DNA of 64,000 nucleotides from Ardenticatenaceae bacterium (GCA_020634245.1 JACKCC010000006.1:434001-498000); one strand, 5' to 3'; shown: positions 1-8,864, counted from the stretch's first letter. Notes: generated from the sequence alone by a model not told the origin. Numbers and translations are program-made.

Positions 1-86
1 ATCAAGTAACAAAAAGCTAACATAACAGGAGTGGCTTGTCAATATGGCGGCGCTGCGTTGAAAGATGAAACTGGTGGGGCGCCGGG

Positions 87-794
87 TCACGTTGGCCGGG
101 GTAAACGGCCGTTCACCAACACCAAAATCTCGGCCACAATTTCATCCGGCGTCAAATCACTGGTGTCAATCACGATGGCGTCATCGGCCGGGCGCAGCGG
201 TGAATGTTTCCGGCTGCTGTCGAATTGGTCGCGGCGCTGTACGTCGGCCAGGATGGCTTCGTAATTGTTGTTGTGTCCCTGTTGGTTGCGGTCGCGCCAG
301 CGGCGGCGGGCGCGCTCTTCGGCTGTGGCGGTGATGTACAGCTTAAGCGGCGCATCGGGCATGACCACCGTGCCGATGTCGCGGCCGACCATGACGACAC
401 TGCCGCGCAGGCCAAACAGGCGCTGCCGCTGCACCATTTCCTGGCGTACCCCGGCATAGCTGGAGACCAGAGAGACGTGAGCATCGACCTCCGGTGAACG
501 CAGTTCCCAGGTGACATCCTGCCCGTTCAATAAAGTGGTGTATTGACGGCCGTCACCCTCTCCGGCCGGCGGTTGAACGTCAATGTCGATAGAATGGGCC
601 AGTTCGGTGACGGCCGTTTCATCTTCCACTGCCACGCCAGCCTGCAACGCGGCCAGAGTCGCTGCCCGGTACATGCAGCCTGTATCCAGCAACAAAAAGC
701 CCAGTTTCTTGGCCAAAATATATCCGATCGTCGATTTGCCCGATGCCGCCGGACCATCAATTGCAATAACGCGCAGTTGTTTTTCTTTTACCAA
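87..794 (-). CDS. cmk: Cytidylate kinase
   Basis: It phosphorylates CMP and dCMP with ATP in pyrimidine nucleotide synthesis, in the cytoplasm. The protein is 235 residues, normal for the family. The P-loop GPAASGKST lies near residues 14-22, followed by DTGCMYRA, which matches the substrate-binding TGxMYR motif, and by GRDIGTVVMPDA in the CMP-binding region. I chose the TTG at 794 because AGGGGA lies just upstream and the P-loop then sits at the usual distance from the N terminus. An upstream ATG at 899 would overlap rluB heavily. It follows scpB and rluB closely, a common order, and is probably co-transcribed. The C-terminal NGR comes from an ACGGCCGT copy. Confidence 0.95.
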   Translation of the reverse strand: MVKEKQLRVIAIDGPAASGKSTIGYILAKKLGFLLLDTGCMYRAATLAALQAGVAVEDETAVTELAHSIDIDVQPPAGEGDGRQYTTLLNGQDVTWELRSPEVDAHVSLVSSYAGVRQEMVQRQRLFGLRGSVVMVGRDIGTVVMPDAPLKLYITATAEERARRRWRDRNQQGHNNNYEAILADVQRRDQFDSSRKHSPLRPADDAIVIDTSDLTPDEIVAEILVLVNGRLPRPT

Positions 795-810
795 TACAGT
801 GTCCCCTTCG

Positions 811-1569
811 TTATTTTTTCTTTTGCCGACGGGCCGGTTTGCTCTGAACTGCCTTTTTGAGGGCCGATACTTCGCCACGAGTAAGATGCCGCCACTCACC
901 CGGCTTGAGATTGCCCAGACTTAACGGGCCAATTTTTTCCCGCACCAGATGCGTGACCGGGAATCCCAAAATGTTGGCTACCCGCCGAATTTGCCGTTTG
1001 CGGCCCTCGCGCATAATGATTTCCAGCAGCGTAAAGTTAGGCCCCTGATTGATGACAGTGATTTTGGCCGGAACGGTCTTGCGATCATCCAGCCGGATGC
1101 CGCGCCGCCACTGGTTCAGCGTTTCCTCGTCAATTTTGCCTTCGACTGTGACCCTGTAAGTCTTTTCGTGGCCGTAACGGGGATGGGTGAGTTTATGGGC
1201 CAGGTCGCCGTCATTCGTCATAAGGATCAGTCCCATACTTTGCTTGTCCAATCGGCCTACCGGATAAATGTGGCCGGGCAGGGGAACGAGGTCGCGTACC
1301 GTGCGCCGTCCTTTTTCCATTTCGTCGTCCAGTGATGAGATGACCCCTTTGGGTTTGTTGATGGCCACGTAGATGAATTTGTCCTGATTATCACGCAGTT
1401 TGAGGAGACGGCCGTTCACTTCCACCTGGTCTTTGTTGGGATCGGCTTTGTCACCAAGTTTGGCGGTACGGCCGTTGACCCGCACCTTACCGGCTTCAAT
1501 TAGCTTTTCATTTTCCCGGCGCGATCCCAACCCGGCCTGGGCCATCAATTTTTGTAATCGTTCTTCCAA
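811..1569 (-). CDS. rluB: 23S rRNA pseudouridine synthase, RluB/RsuA family
   Basis: It isomerises a uridine in ribosomal RNA to pseudouridine. An S4 RNA-binding domain occupies the N terminus (EERLQKLMAQAGLGSRR). The catalytic domain contains GRLDKQSMGLILMTNDGD, whose aspartate in RLD is the family's nucleophile, and later EGRKRQIRR. The TTG at 1569 is preferred because it gives the typical family start, one base after the scpB stop, implying translational coupling. The longer frame reaches 1608 inside scpB. The C terminus is lysine/arginine-rich. RluB rather than another RsuA-type enzyme is inferred from the scpB neighbourhood. Confidence 0.9.
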   Translation of the reverse strand: MEERLQKLMAQAGLGSRRENEKLIEAGKVRVNGRTAKLGDKADPNKDQVEVNGRLLKLRDNQDKFIYVAINKPKGVISSLDDEMEKGRRTVRDLVPLPGHIYPVGRLDKQSMGLILMTNDGDLAHKLTHPRYGHEKTYRVTVEGKIDEETLNQWRRGIRLDDRKTVPAKITVINQGPNFTLLEIIMREGRKRQIRRVANILGFPVTHLVREKIGPLSLGNLKPGEWRHLTRGEVSALKKAVQSKPARRQKKK

Positions 1570-1570
1570 C

Positions 1571-2098
1571 TTATTCTTCCTCTTCGTCCAGCGGTGGCAG
1601 TTCTTCAATCGTGTTCAAGCCAAAATGCTGCAAAAATTCGGGAGCAGTGCCGTACAAAATCGGCCGTCCTGGTGTTTCCAGGCGGCCTAACTCTTCAATC
1701 AATCCCTTGCTGAGCAATGTGCGCAGCGCGCCATCAGAATTAACGCCGCGAATCTGGTCAACTTGGGGCCGGGTGATGGGCTGCATGTAGGCAATAATCG
1801 CCAATACTTCCAGCGCCGCCTGGCTCAGCCGCGTCGTTAATTCCAGCCCCAGAAACCGCTCGATGACAGCGCTGGCTTCCGGCGCGGTGGTTAGCTGGAC
1901 GGCGCTGCCGCTCCATTGCAGCCGCAGGCCGCGCTCGTGGTAATCTTCTTCCAGCATATGCAGTAAACTGGTAACGGCCGCCGACGTCGTTTCCAATGCT
2001 TTGGCCAGCCGCCCGGTAGAAACCGGACCGCTGGAAACAAACAACATGCTTTCCAACAAGGCAGTCGGACTTAACTCGACTTGTTGCAGTTCACTCAT
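1571..2098 (-). CDS. scpB: Segregation and condensation protein B
   Basis: ScpB is the winged-helix kite subunit that works with ScpA and SMC in chromosome condensation. The 175-residue protein shows the family pattern: LLESMLFVSSGPVS near the N terminus, and the conserved second winged helix LSQAALEVLAIIAYMQPITRP near residues 92-112, followed by IRGVNSDGALRTLLSKGLIEE. The C-terminal tail is acidic (DEEEE), as is common in this family. It is the first gene of a tight minus-strand set with rluB and cmk. No scpA is present just upstream; that position is taken by a divergent peptidase gene. Confidence 0.95.
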   Translation of the reverse strand: MSELQQVELSPTALLESMLFVSSGPVSTGRLAKALETTSAAVTSLLHMLEEDYHERGLRLQWSGSAVQLTTAPEASAVIERFLGLELTTRLSQAALEVLAIIAYMQPITRPQVDQIRGVNSDGALRTLLSKGLIEELGRLETPGRPILYGTAPEFLQHFGLNTIEELPPLDEEEE

Positions 2099-2207
2099 GA
2101 CGAGGTGTTCACAATCCTTTTTGAGTAGTTTCGGCTATAATCGTGCCTGACTATCGTAATTGAGCGACAGTCTACCGATTATACCCACAAAAAAAGACAG
2201 GATGCGA

Positions 2208-3611
2208 ATGGATATAAAAATTGCCCCCTCTAAATATGCTCACAAAAATCAACAGGCCCATCTGGCCGAATTGGTTGAATTCCTAAAAATTCCCAGCATC
2301 AGTACTCAGCCGGAACACGACGCTGATGTAGTTGCCGCTGCCGAATGGATGGCTGATGCTATGCGCCAGGCCGGGATTGAAAATGTGCGTCTGATCGAAA
2401 CGCCGCGCCATCCGTTGATTTATGGCGACTGGCTGCATGCCGGCCCGGATGCGCCAACGGTGTTGATTTATGGCCATTACGACGTGCAGCCGCCTGATCC
2501 GTTGGAATTATGGCAGTCGCCGCCGTTTGAGCCGGTGGTGAAGGATGATTATTTGGTTGCTCGCGGTTCCTCGGATGATAAAGGGCAGGCGTATATTCAC
2601 GTGAAGGCGGTGCAGGCTTATTTAGAAACAAACGGCCGTTTACCGGTCAACGTCAAATTTATCATCGAAGGCGAAGAAGAGATTGGCGGGGCCAGTTTGG
2701 AAGCCTTTATCCCCGAGAACAAGGAACTGCTGGCCGCCGATGTCGCCCTGGTGTCCGATACCCACATCCTCAGCCCGGAGCAGCCAGCCATCGTTTATGG
2801 ATTGCGCGGCCTGTGTTATATCCTGGCGGACATCACCGGCCCGGATCATGATTTACATTCTGGCAGTTTTGGCGGTGGGATTAACAACCCCATTAACGCG
2901 GCGGCCCAAATGATTGCTAAGTTGAAGGATGAGAACGGCCGTATCCTCATTCCCGGGTTCTACGATAAAGTCCGCCAATTGTCGGCCGAAGAGCGGGAAA
3001 TCCTGCGCCAATTCCCTCTAGATGAGGCGGAATGGTTGACCAACGCCGGTGCGCCACAAATCTGGGGCGAACCCGAATTCAGCCTGGTTGAACGAATTGG
3101 CGCCCGGCCGACTTTGGATGTCAATGGCATCATTGGCGGCTACACGGCCGCTGGCCGAAAAACTGTCTTGCCGTCAACCGTCCATGTCAAAATCTCTATG
3201 CGTCTGGTGCCTGATCAAGACCCGAAGGAAATCGCCGATTTGTTCTGCCGATACGTGGAATCGATTTTGCCGCCGTCGGTCACAGTTAAGTTTGACATCG
3301 GCGCTTTTTCACCGGCCAGCATCACCGATTACACGATTCCGGCAATGCGGGCGGCGTCGGCAGCCTACGAACAGGTATTTGGAAAAGCACCCGTTTATAT
3401 GCGTGAGGGCGGTTCGATTCCGGTGGTAGCGGCTTTCCAATCCCAGTTGGGCCTGGAGACGGTTTTGATGGGCTTTGGCCTGCCCGGTGACCGGATTCAT
3501 TCGCCTAACGAGCGTTTTTACGTTTCCAATTTTTACAAGGGGATTCAAACCAGCATCTATTTCCTGAATGAATATGCTCGATTGGCATCGTTGGATTCGA
3601 CGGGGGAGTAA
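2208..3611 (+). CDS. M20-family metallo-dipeptidase
   Basis: Predicted zinc dipeptidase of the M20 clan, 467 residues from this start. Metal-binding motifs are visible: GHYDVQ (His near residue 90), the bridging aspartate in GSSDDKGQ near 122-129, EGEEEIGG near 159-166 containing the catalytic and metal-binding glutamates, and a late His in GDRIHSPNE. The dimerisation domain falls between, with DLHSGSFGG. The ATG at 2208 has AGACAGG six bases upstream; ATG 2202 and TTG 2160 are alternatives. It is divergent from scpB across a short shared promoter region. Exact substrate is not determinable; carnosinase-like dipeptidases are the closest pattern. Confidence 0.9.
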   Translation: MDIKIAPSKYAHKNQQAHLAELVEFLKIPSISTQPEHDADVVAAAEWMADAMRQAGIENVRLIETPRHPLIYGDWLHAGPDAPTVLIYGHYDVQPPDPLELWQSPPFEPVVKDDYLVARGSSDDKGQAYIHVKAVQAYLETNGRLPVNVKFIIEGEEEIGGASLEAFIPENKELLAADVALVSDTHILSPEQPAIVYGLRGLCYILADITGPDHDLHSGSFGGGINNPINAAAQMIAKLKDENGRILIPGFYDKVRQLSAEEREILRQFPLDEAEWLTNAGAPQIWGEPEFSLVERIGARPTLDVNGIIGGYTAAGRKTVLPSTVHVKISMRLVPDQDPKEIADLFCRYVESILPPSVTVKFDIGAFSPASITDYTIPAMRAASAAYEQVFGKAPVYMREGGSIPVVAAFQSQLGLETVLMGFGLPGDRIHSPNERFYVSNFYKGIQTSIYFLNEYARLASLDSTGE

Positions 3612-3617
3612 CGGCCG

Positions 3618-3827
3618 TCAGGTTTTGTGGATAGATCTGATAGCCGAAGCAGCGCACTCGGTTACGCAAACCAGGCAGCCATGACAGCGATGCACATCGA
3701 TAAAAGGCGGCTCATCCCGGTCAATGCGGATGATGGCTTTGACGGTGCATACCTTTTCCGCCAGGCAGCGCTGGCAGTTCAGGCACAAAGAATAATCTAC
3801 AAATAGGGTATTGGCTGCGTGATTCAT
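3618..3827 (-). CDS. Small 4Fe-4S ferredoxin-like protein
   Basis: A 69-residue protein with two cysteine clusters, CLNCQRCLAEKVC near residues 15-27 and CHGCLVCVTEC near 48-58. This is the two-cluster ferredoxin layout, although the fourth cysteine of the first cluster is spaced unusually (Cx2Cx2Cx5C). It probably carries electrons or acts as a small partner of an oxidoreductase. It is convergent with the M20 gene, whose stop is only six bases away, and lies downstream of the Xaa-Pro peptidase across a heptamer-repeat spacer. The ribosome-binding site is weak. The partner enzyme is not evident. Confidence 0.75.
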   Translation of the reverse strand: MNHAANTLFVDYSLCLNCQRCLAEKVCTVKAIIRIDRDEPPFIDVHRCHGCLVCVTECAASAIRSIHKT

Positions 3828-3837
3828 TTTTCGTTAG

Positions 3838-3907
3838 CTGCTTACCGTGTTCCGTAATCTGTGAACCGTGTTCTGTTATCGGATTACGGAATACGGTTCA
3901 CGGAACA
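3838..3907. repeat. Heptanucleotide-period tandem repeat with inverted symmetry
   Basis: About ten degenerate 7-base units run in phase: cttaccg tgttccg taatctg tgaaccg, and on to attacgg aatacgg ttcacgg. The two halves are roughly inverted copies, so the RNA could fold into a long imperfect hairpin. The stop codon of the Xaa-Pro peptidase gene (3898) lies inside it, so the last few residues of that protein are repeat-encoded. Confidence 0.8.
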
Positions 3908-4980
3908 CGTATGACCGGTTCCTTTGGGCAGTGACTCAAGTATTCAAACCCATCTTCAGTGATTAAAATCAAATCTTCGATACGGACGCCGCCCCAGCCG
4001 GGTAGGTAGATGCCCGGTTCAATGGTGATAGTCATGCCGGGGGCCATGATTTCTGCTTCGGTGCGGGTGGAGAGGAATGGGTCTTCGTGAATAGCCAATC
4101 CCAGGCCATGTCCCAGCCCGTGGCCGAAATAGTCGCCGTGTCCGGCAGCAGCAATGACGTCACGGGCCAGGGCGTCAACCTTTTTGCCGTTCATGCCCGG
4201 TTTGATGTGGTCGAGAACGGCCGTTTGCGCATCCTGTACCAAATTATAGACCGACCAAAACAGCTCATCCGGTTCGCTGCCCAGATAAAACGTGCGTGTC
4301 ATGTCGCTGTGATAGCCGTCGAGTTTAGCCCCCATATCCACGATGAGGCTGTCGCCGGCCCGTAGTTGGCGGCTGCCCGGATGGTGGTGCGGCAGGGCAG
4401 CATTGGGGCCGGAGGCCACAATCACGTCGAAGGCCATGCCATCGGCCCCGGATTCGCGCATGAGTTTCTCTAATTGCCAGGCTAATTCGCGTTCGCTCAT
4501 GCCGGGGCGGGCGATAGTGTTGACCTGGGCCATCGCCTGGTCGGTGATGGTGGCGGCGGCGCGGATGGCTTCGATTTCGGCCGGGGACTTGATTTTGCGC
4601 AGGGGTTCGGCCGTTTCCATGAGCGGATCCCAGAAAACATCCTTGATCTTGTCTAGCCTGGTTTGATCGGCCAGGGTGATGTGTTGTGCTTCAATGCCAA
4701 CCACTGTGACGCCGGCGGCGGCAAAAAAGGCGGCGTTGTCTTCATCGGTGCGCCGGTGTTTGAACAGTTCAAAGGCCGGGGATTCGGCGGCGGCCTGTTC
4801 CCAATAGCGGAAATCGGTGGCCAGTAGCGCCTTGTCTTTGGTGATGAGAAGTTGGCCATTGGAACCGGTGAAGCCGCTGAGCCAGCGCCGGTTGATGGGG
4901 CTGGTGATCAGCAGGCCGTCAATTTCCCAATCATCAAATTTCCGCCGGATGGCAGTCAAGCGTTGTTCAAATACGTTCAT
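3898..4980 (-). CDS. M24-family Xaa-Pro peptidase
   Basis: Predicted dinuclear-metal aminopeptidase cleaving Xaa-Pro bonds, 360 residues. An N-terminal creatinase-like domain (about 1-130, with SGFTGSNGQLLIT) precedes the pita-bread catalytic domain. The metal ligands are visible in order: Asp in IVDMGAKLDGYHSDMTRTF (two aspartates), His in GHGLGHGLGLAIHE, Glu in TIEPGIY and Glu in GVRIEDL. The start codon overlaps the stop of the upstream DUF6909-like gene by four bases (ATGA), so the two are translationally coupled. The C-terminal VIRVP is encoded by the heptamer repeat at 3838-3907. Confidence 0.92.
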   Translation of the reverse strand: MNVFEQRLTAIRRKFDDWEIDGLLITSPINRRWLSGFTGSNGQLLITKDKALLATDFRYWEQAAAESPAFELFKHRRTDEDNAAFFAAAGVTVVGIEAQHITLADQTRLDKIKDVFWDPLMETAEPLRKIKSPAEIEAIRAAATITDQAMAQVNTIARPGMSERELAWQLEKLMRESGADGMAFDVIVASGPNAALPHHHPGSRQLRAGDSLIVDMGAKLDGYHSDMTRTFYLGSEPDELFWSVYNLVQDAQTAVLDHIKPGMNGKKVDALARDVIAAAGHGDYFGHGLGHGLGLAIHEDPFLSTRTEAEIMAPGMTITIEPGIYLPGWGGVRIEDLILITEDGFEYLSHCPKEPVIRVP

Positions 4981-6704
4981 TGTTTCTTGCCTATTTGTTT
5001 GATTTCATTGCCCAAAATATCGCGTAGAATAGCGATCATTGTGGCATAAGTGGGATCCATGCCGAAATAGGACAGGTTCTGTGTGCCCAGATTTTTACCT
5101 TTGCTGAACGGTGTGTCCGAGGCGTAGTGCAGGATGCCGATGGGGAAGGAGGCGTTGTACAGGTTAACGAGTTCGTTGTAAGGATGCCGCTTGGGGCGCA
5201 CCATCTCGTAAACGCCGCTGAGGTAAGGACCAGCTTCCATTTCCATATCGGTGTAGCCTTCCTGGTAGAAGACGGACATGTAACCTTCGTTTTGCAGGAA
5301 AGTGCCGGGCACGGTGATCGCTTTTTGGTTATCCATAACCGTGCCATAAACCAGGTAGGGGGCCACGTCGTCGGCTTTGAACCGGTTTTCGAATAGATAA
5401 GTGTTGAGCGAATGTTCGTCGTGGACGACGCTGGGCAGCATGACATCACCGATACGGCCGTTCAGCGTCGCCGCCTTGCCCATGATGTATACGCCTCGTA
5501 CCTCAGCGATGTTGCGGGCGATTTCTGTCAGCACCTGGTAGGCGGCCATGCCCAGCGGGTAGTCGATATTGACGATGATGGCCTCGCTTTGCTGCATTTG
5601 TTCGATGCCTGATAGGCGTAAACGGCCGTCCAGACAATCCGGCCGCAGTTGATTGAGGGCCACTACTTGAACTTCAATGTCGAAGGCATGTTCGCTGGGC
5701 ACGCGGAAAATACCTCGTTCCTGCTCGTGGGCGAGGCGTTTTTCGCGCATGCCAGGATGGGCGCTTTCATATTTTTTCAGGACGTAGTAGAGGAAATTTT
5801 CCCGGCTGCTGGGGACATTGCGCTCCAGGATGTCCTGATACTCCTGCTGCAATTCGTTGCTGCCATCGTGATAAATGAACTTTTCCAGTTCGGCTTCATG
5901 AGCCAGGGCAAAGCCGCTGAGCAGGTTGGTCATGCTGTGGGTGTTGCTGGAAATGAAGTAAAGCGGGCGGCTTTCGAAGGTGACGCCAGGCACACTGCGT
6001 TCCACGTTGCGCCACCATTGGCGCGTCGCCCGCTTGTAGTCGGCCAATGAACCGGCCAGGGAACGAATGGCTAATTCTTGTTTACGGCGGGCAATTTCGA
6101 GAAGGTTAACGGCCGTTTTCTCCCCCCAAATCTGCATCAATCGTTCTAAATCCTCTACAGGGATGTCCGTCAGACGGCTTAATTCGCCTAACTGGGTAGC
6201 TCTGGGCCGCCCGCCATCAGCTTCGATTTTTTCCAGTAATGCCAGCACATTCGATTTACTAAACAGGACGTACAGCTTGCGCCGCTCAATCTGGTAAGCA
6301 GTAAGAATCGGCACCAGGTCATCAATGTCCGACCGACTGGCGATGTAGACGGCTAGCGTACTTTTGCCGTCATAAAAATTGCGCCGCCGCCGCCCTGGCG
6401 CACTCACCTGCTGCCATGATTCAACATCAGAATAGCCATGTTGGGCAAAAACCCGCTCCGATTGGCCCATGACGACCAGCCGGATTTTGCTCAGGCAGTG
6501 GGGCATACGCAGGATGGCATAAATGAAGGCGGCCATGTCTGGCTGCGGTTCGTCGGCAAGGTTGTGCAGGGCGGAGTGAATGCGCTTGTGGGCTTCGATG
6601 AGTGTCTTGATCTGTACTTCGCGTGTGCTGCGTAGGAGGGAATAGTATGTACGTAAGTAAAGATTGATTTCTTCGTTGCCGGAGCTGGGAACGGTTCGAT
6701 CCAT
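4977..6704 (-). CDS. DUF6909-like protein with nucleoside-phosphorylase-like C-terminal half
   Basis: A 575-residue protein of uncharacterised type that I match tentatively to DUF6909. The N-terminal half is helical. The C-terminal half (about 370-575) has a phosphorylase-like order: VNIDYPLGMAAYQVL, then VYIMGKAATLNGRIGDVMLP, then MEMEAGPYL, which resembles the ExE nucleoside-binding signature of purine nucleoside phosphorylase and AMP nucleosidase. This fold reading is inference. It is translationally coupled to the downstream Xaa-Pro peptidase by a four-base overlap. No signal peptide or membrane segment is visible. Substrate and role are unknown. Confidence 0.7.
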   Translation of the reverse strand: MDRTVPSSGNEEINLYLRTYYSLLRSTREVQIKTLIEAHKRIHSALHNLADEPQPDMAAFIYAILRMPHCLSKIRLVVMGQSERVFAQHGYSDVESWQQVSAPGRRRRNFYDGKSTLAVYIASRSDIDDLVPILTAYQIERRKLYVLFSKSNVLALLEKIEADGGRPRATQLGELSRLTDIPVEDLERLMQIWGEKTAVNLLEIARRKQELAIRSLAGSLADYKRATRQWWRNVERSVPGVTFESRPLYFISSNTHSMTNLLSGFALAHEAELEKFIYHDGSNELQQEYQDILERNVPSSRENFLYYVLKKYESAHPGMREKRLAHEQERGIFRVPSEHAFDIEVQVVALNQLRPDCLDGRLRLSGIEQMQQSEAIIVNIDYPLGMAAYQVLTEIARNIAEVRGVYIMGKAATLNGRIGDVMLPSVVHDEHSLNTYLFENRFKADDVAPYLVYGTVMDNQKAITVPGTFLQNEGYMSVFYQEGYTDMEMEAGPYLSGVYEMVRPKRHPYNELVNLYNASFPIGILHYASDTPFSKGKNLGTQNLSYFGMDPTYATMIAILRDILGNEIKQIGKKQ

Positions 6705-6711
6705 GTTAAGC

Positions 6712-6741
6712 CTTTAGCTGTTAGCAATTAGCTGTCAGCTT
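6712..6741. repeat. Heptamer tandem repeat, TTAGCTG type
   Basis: Four degenerate 7-base units (ttagctg ttagcaa ttagctg tcagctt) fill the spacer between the DUF6909-like start region and the selD stop. They are part of the window's family of period-7 spacer repeats, each site having its own unit sequence. Confidence 0.75.
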
Positions 6742-7781
6742 TATTTGTTTACCCAAATGTGGCCGCTGCCGGGGATGACTTCACCAACGGTAACGGCCGT
6801 TTCACAATTCTCCATAAATATCTCCACCTTTTCCGGCGGCAGGGCGACCAGCAGCCCGCCCGACGTTTCCGGCGTCCACAACATATCCTGCATCAACAGA
6901 CTGACGCTCTCGCCAAAGGTGACGTGCGGCGCGAAAAAGAGGTTGTTGTTGCCTTTACCGCCGGGGAAAGTGCCTGCTTCACCATATTCAACCGCGCCGG
7001 GCAGGAAGGGCAGTTTGTCCAGGTCAAAGCGGAAATCTACGCCGCCTTGACTGGCCATTTCGTAGGCATGACCCAGGAGACCAAAGCCGGTGATATCGGT
7101 CAGGCCGTGGGCCTGGGCCAGATGGGCGGCCTGGGCGGCTTGTTGGTTGAGCTGTTTCATGCTGGTAACGGCCGTAGCCACATGTTCCTCGCTGGCCTTT
7201 TGCTGCTTGAGCGCTGTCGTTACCACGCCGACGCCCAACGGCTTGGTCAGCAGTAAAACGTCACCGGGCTGCGCGCCGCCCTTGATTTTGACCTTGTCGG
7301 GATGGATGATGCCGGTCACCGCCAGCCCATACTTAGGTTCTTTATCGTTGACGCTGTGGCCGCCGACGACCACGCCGCCAGCCTCAGCCACTTTTTCCGC
7401 GCCACCGCGCAGCACCTCACGCAAAATATCGTGAGCCAAATTGTCGGGGAAGGCGACCAGATTGATGGCGAACAGTACTTCGCCGCCCATCGCATAAATG
7501 TCGGAAAGGGCATTGGCAGCGGCAATCGCCCCAAAATCATACGGGTCATCGACGACCGGCGGGAAAAAGTCGGTAGTGGTGATGATGGCCTGTTCGTCGT
7601 TGAGTTTGTATACGGCCGCATCATCTGCTCTGTCTAATCCAACAAGCAAATTGGGAAAATCGGCCGGGTTAAAAATGTTGCGTAATGGCTGCAGAACCTG
7701 CGCCAGGTCCGAAGGACTCAGCTTGGATGCTCAACCGGCGCAGGAAGCATAAGCCGTTAGGCGAATTTGTTTACCAGTCAT
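6741..7781 (-). CDS. selD: Selenide water dikinase with selenocysteine at the catalytic position (read through TGA)
   Basis: SelD makes selenophosphate from selenide and ATP, the selenium donor for selenocysteine. A plain reading frame starts only at 7649 and lacks the N terminus. Continuing upstream through a single in-frame TGA (7733-7731) gives an ATG at 7781 with AGAGAG upstream and a 346-residue protein of normal length. It begins MTGKQIRLTAYASCAG, then U, then ASKLSPSDLAQVLQ. Sec falls at residue 17 and Lys at residue 20, the positions of catalytic Cys17 and Lys20 in E. coli SelD. GLDRADDAAVY, TTDFFPPVVDDP and GGHSVND are further family motifs. SelD selenoproteins are known in other bacteria; Sec here is inferred from the reading frame and the catalytic position. 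Confidence 0.9.
7731..7733 (-). other. In-frame TGA read as selenocysteine in selD
   Basis: This codon 17 of selD is TGA, flanked on both sides by family-conserved sequence in the same frame. A small hairpin GTCC-TTC-GGAC lies about 14-24 bases 3' of it, and CGCCGGT upstream can pair with ACCTGGCG downstream. Either could form part of a bacterial SECIS. The structure is only an eye-level guess. Confidence 0.85.
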
Positions 7782-8078
7782 TAAAGCTCTCTATCATGAA
7801 TTGAAAATTTGTGTCATTACGTCATTTTTTCATGCGTCAGGATATGATGACGCATGATTTATGACTTATGAGATTCCTCAAAAGTATAACGAATGGTTAC
7901 AGTCTGGCAATGCAATTTTAGTGTGTAGTGCCAGGCACAGGGCAGTAGATTTCGCTTGAACCAGGCTGTTATGCCCTGTGCCTGGCACTTCTCGCCAACA
8001 GACAATTGACGGGGTTTGCTGGCAAATCTATAATGACGCCTGCATGACGCATGACTTATGACGCATGAGGATTATTGA
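7782..8078. other. Spacer between selD and the FHA genes, filled with repeats
   Basis: This 297-base divergent spacer has no credible gene. It contains a period-7 block at about 7840-7876 (atgacgc atgattt atgactt), a perfect 18-bp-arm hairpin at 7927-7989, and a second period-7 block at about 8043-8070 (atgacgc atgactt atgacgc atgagga). The last block lies just upstream of the first FHA gene. I could not pick a confident promoter. Confidence 0.7.
7927..7989. repeat. Dispersed hairpin element, AGTGCCAGGCACAGGGC family, copy 1
   Basis: Perfect 18-bp inverted arms (7927-7944 and 7972-7989) surround a 27-base loop containing TCGCTTGAACCAGGCTGTT. Related copies lie at 41662-41724 and 63235-63297; both arms and parts of the loop are conserved, so this is a mobile or amplified element rather than a plain terminator. 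Confidence 0.88.
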
Positions 8079-8864
8079 ATGAAGCGGAAACGGCCGTTAA
8101 CCCGGTTTGAATCGCTGGCCCAAAAATTGGTGGAAGGCTCGTTTAAGCGGCTGTTTGGCGAGCAGTTGGAACCCTACGAAATTGCGGCCAGACTGGCGCA
8201 GATGATGGAAGATTTTACGCTGGATGGGCTGGCTCCCAATCATTTCGAGGTGGTTTTGGCGGAGACTGACCGGGAATCGCTGCTGGGCCAATATCCGGCG
8301 CTGCCGGCGCAGTTGGCCGGTTATCTTGCCAATCTGGCGCAGCAGGCCGATTTGAAACTGCCTGGCGTGATTCAGGTGATTTTTCGGGATGATGTTGCCC
8401 TGGCGCCCCACCAATTCTACGTTCGGGCTGAACATGCGGCTCCAGCTAACGAACATACGACTCAAATCCAACTGCGCGATGATGGTCAGGCTTTGGCGGC
8501 GTTGCGTACGTTGGATGCCTATCTAGTTATTGGCGGACGGCGTTACGTAGCGTTAGATCGGCCTGTGTTCTCGATTGGACGGCGCACCGATAATGATATT
8601 GTGCTGGATTCGCCCACCGTCAGCCGGAAACATGCGCAAATTCGCTGGCGGTACGGCCGTTTCATCCTTTACGATCTCAGCCAGCGGGGGAGAACGGCCG
8701 TTAACGACCAACCAGTCACCGAACACGTCTTGCAGCCGGGTGACGTGATTACCTTGAGCGATATGCGCCTCATCTATGGCGAAGAACAAGCGACCGGCCC
8801 GCAAAACCCGCCGGAGATAGACGAGGACGGCCAGACCCTGCCGTTGCCCAAGTATGAATCCTGA
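8079..8864 (+). CDS. FhaA-like protein: DUF3662 plus FHA domain
   Basis: A 261-residue cytoplasmic protein. Residues 1-120 match the FhaA N-terminal domain (FESLAQKLVEGSFKRLFGEQLEPYEIAARL), and residues about 165-240 form an FHA phosphothreonine-binding domain with the signatures FSIGRRTDNDIVL, SRKHAQI and LQPGDVITLS. In Actinobacteria such proteins serve Ser/Thr-kinase signalling at the envelope. The usual SxNGTxVNG segment is altered to SQRGRTAVND. An ACGGCCGT copy contributes the N-terminal KRPLT. It overlaps the next FHA gene by 11 bases, so the pair is co-translated. No kinase gene is in the window. Confidence 0.88.
   Translation: MKRKRPLTRFESLAQKLVEGSFKRLFGEQLEPYEIAARLAQMMEDFTLDGLAPNHFEVVLAETDRESLLGQYPALPAQLAGYLANLAQQADLKLPGVIQVIFRDDVALAPHQFYVRAEHAAPANEHTTQIQLRDDGQALAALRTLDAYLVIGGRRYVALDRPVFSIGRRTDNDIVLDSPTVSRKHAQIRWRYGRFILYDLSQRGRTAVNDQPVTEHVLQPGDVITLSDMRLIYGEEQATGPQNPPEIDEDGQTLPLPKYES

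Noticed and set aside
6741..7649. A truncated selD starting at 7649
   Set aside because: It lacks the catalytic segment. The upstream frame restores it with one TGA at the catalytic position, better explained by selenocysteine than by a frameshift or pseudogene.
7927..7989. Ordinary rho-independent terminator of selD
   Set aside because: No T-run, and the loop as well as the stem is conserved in two other places, so it is a dispersed element.
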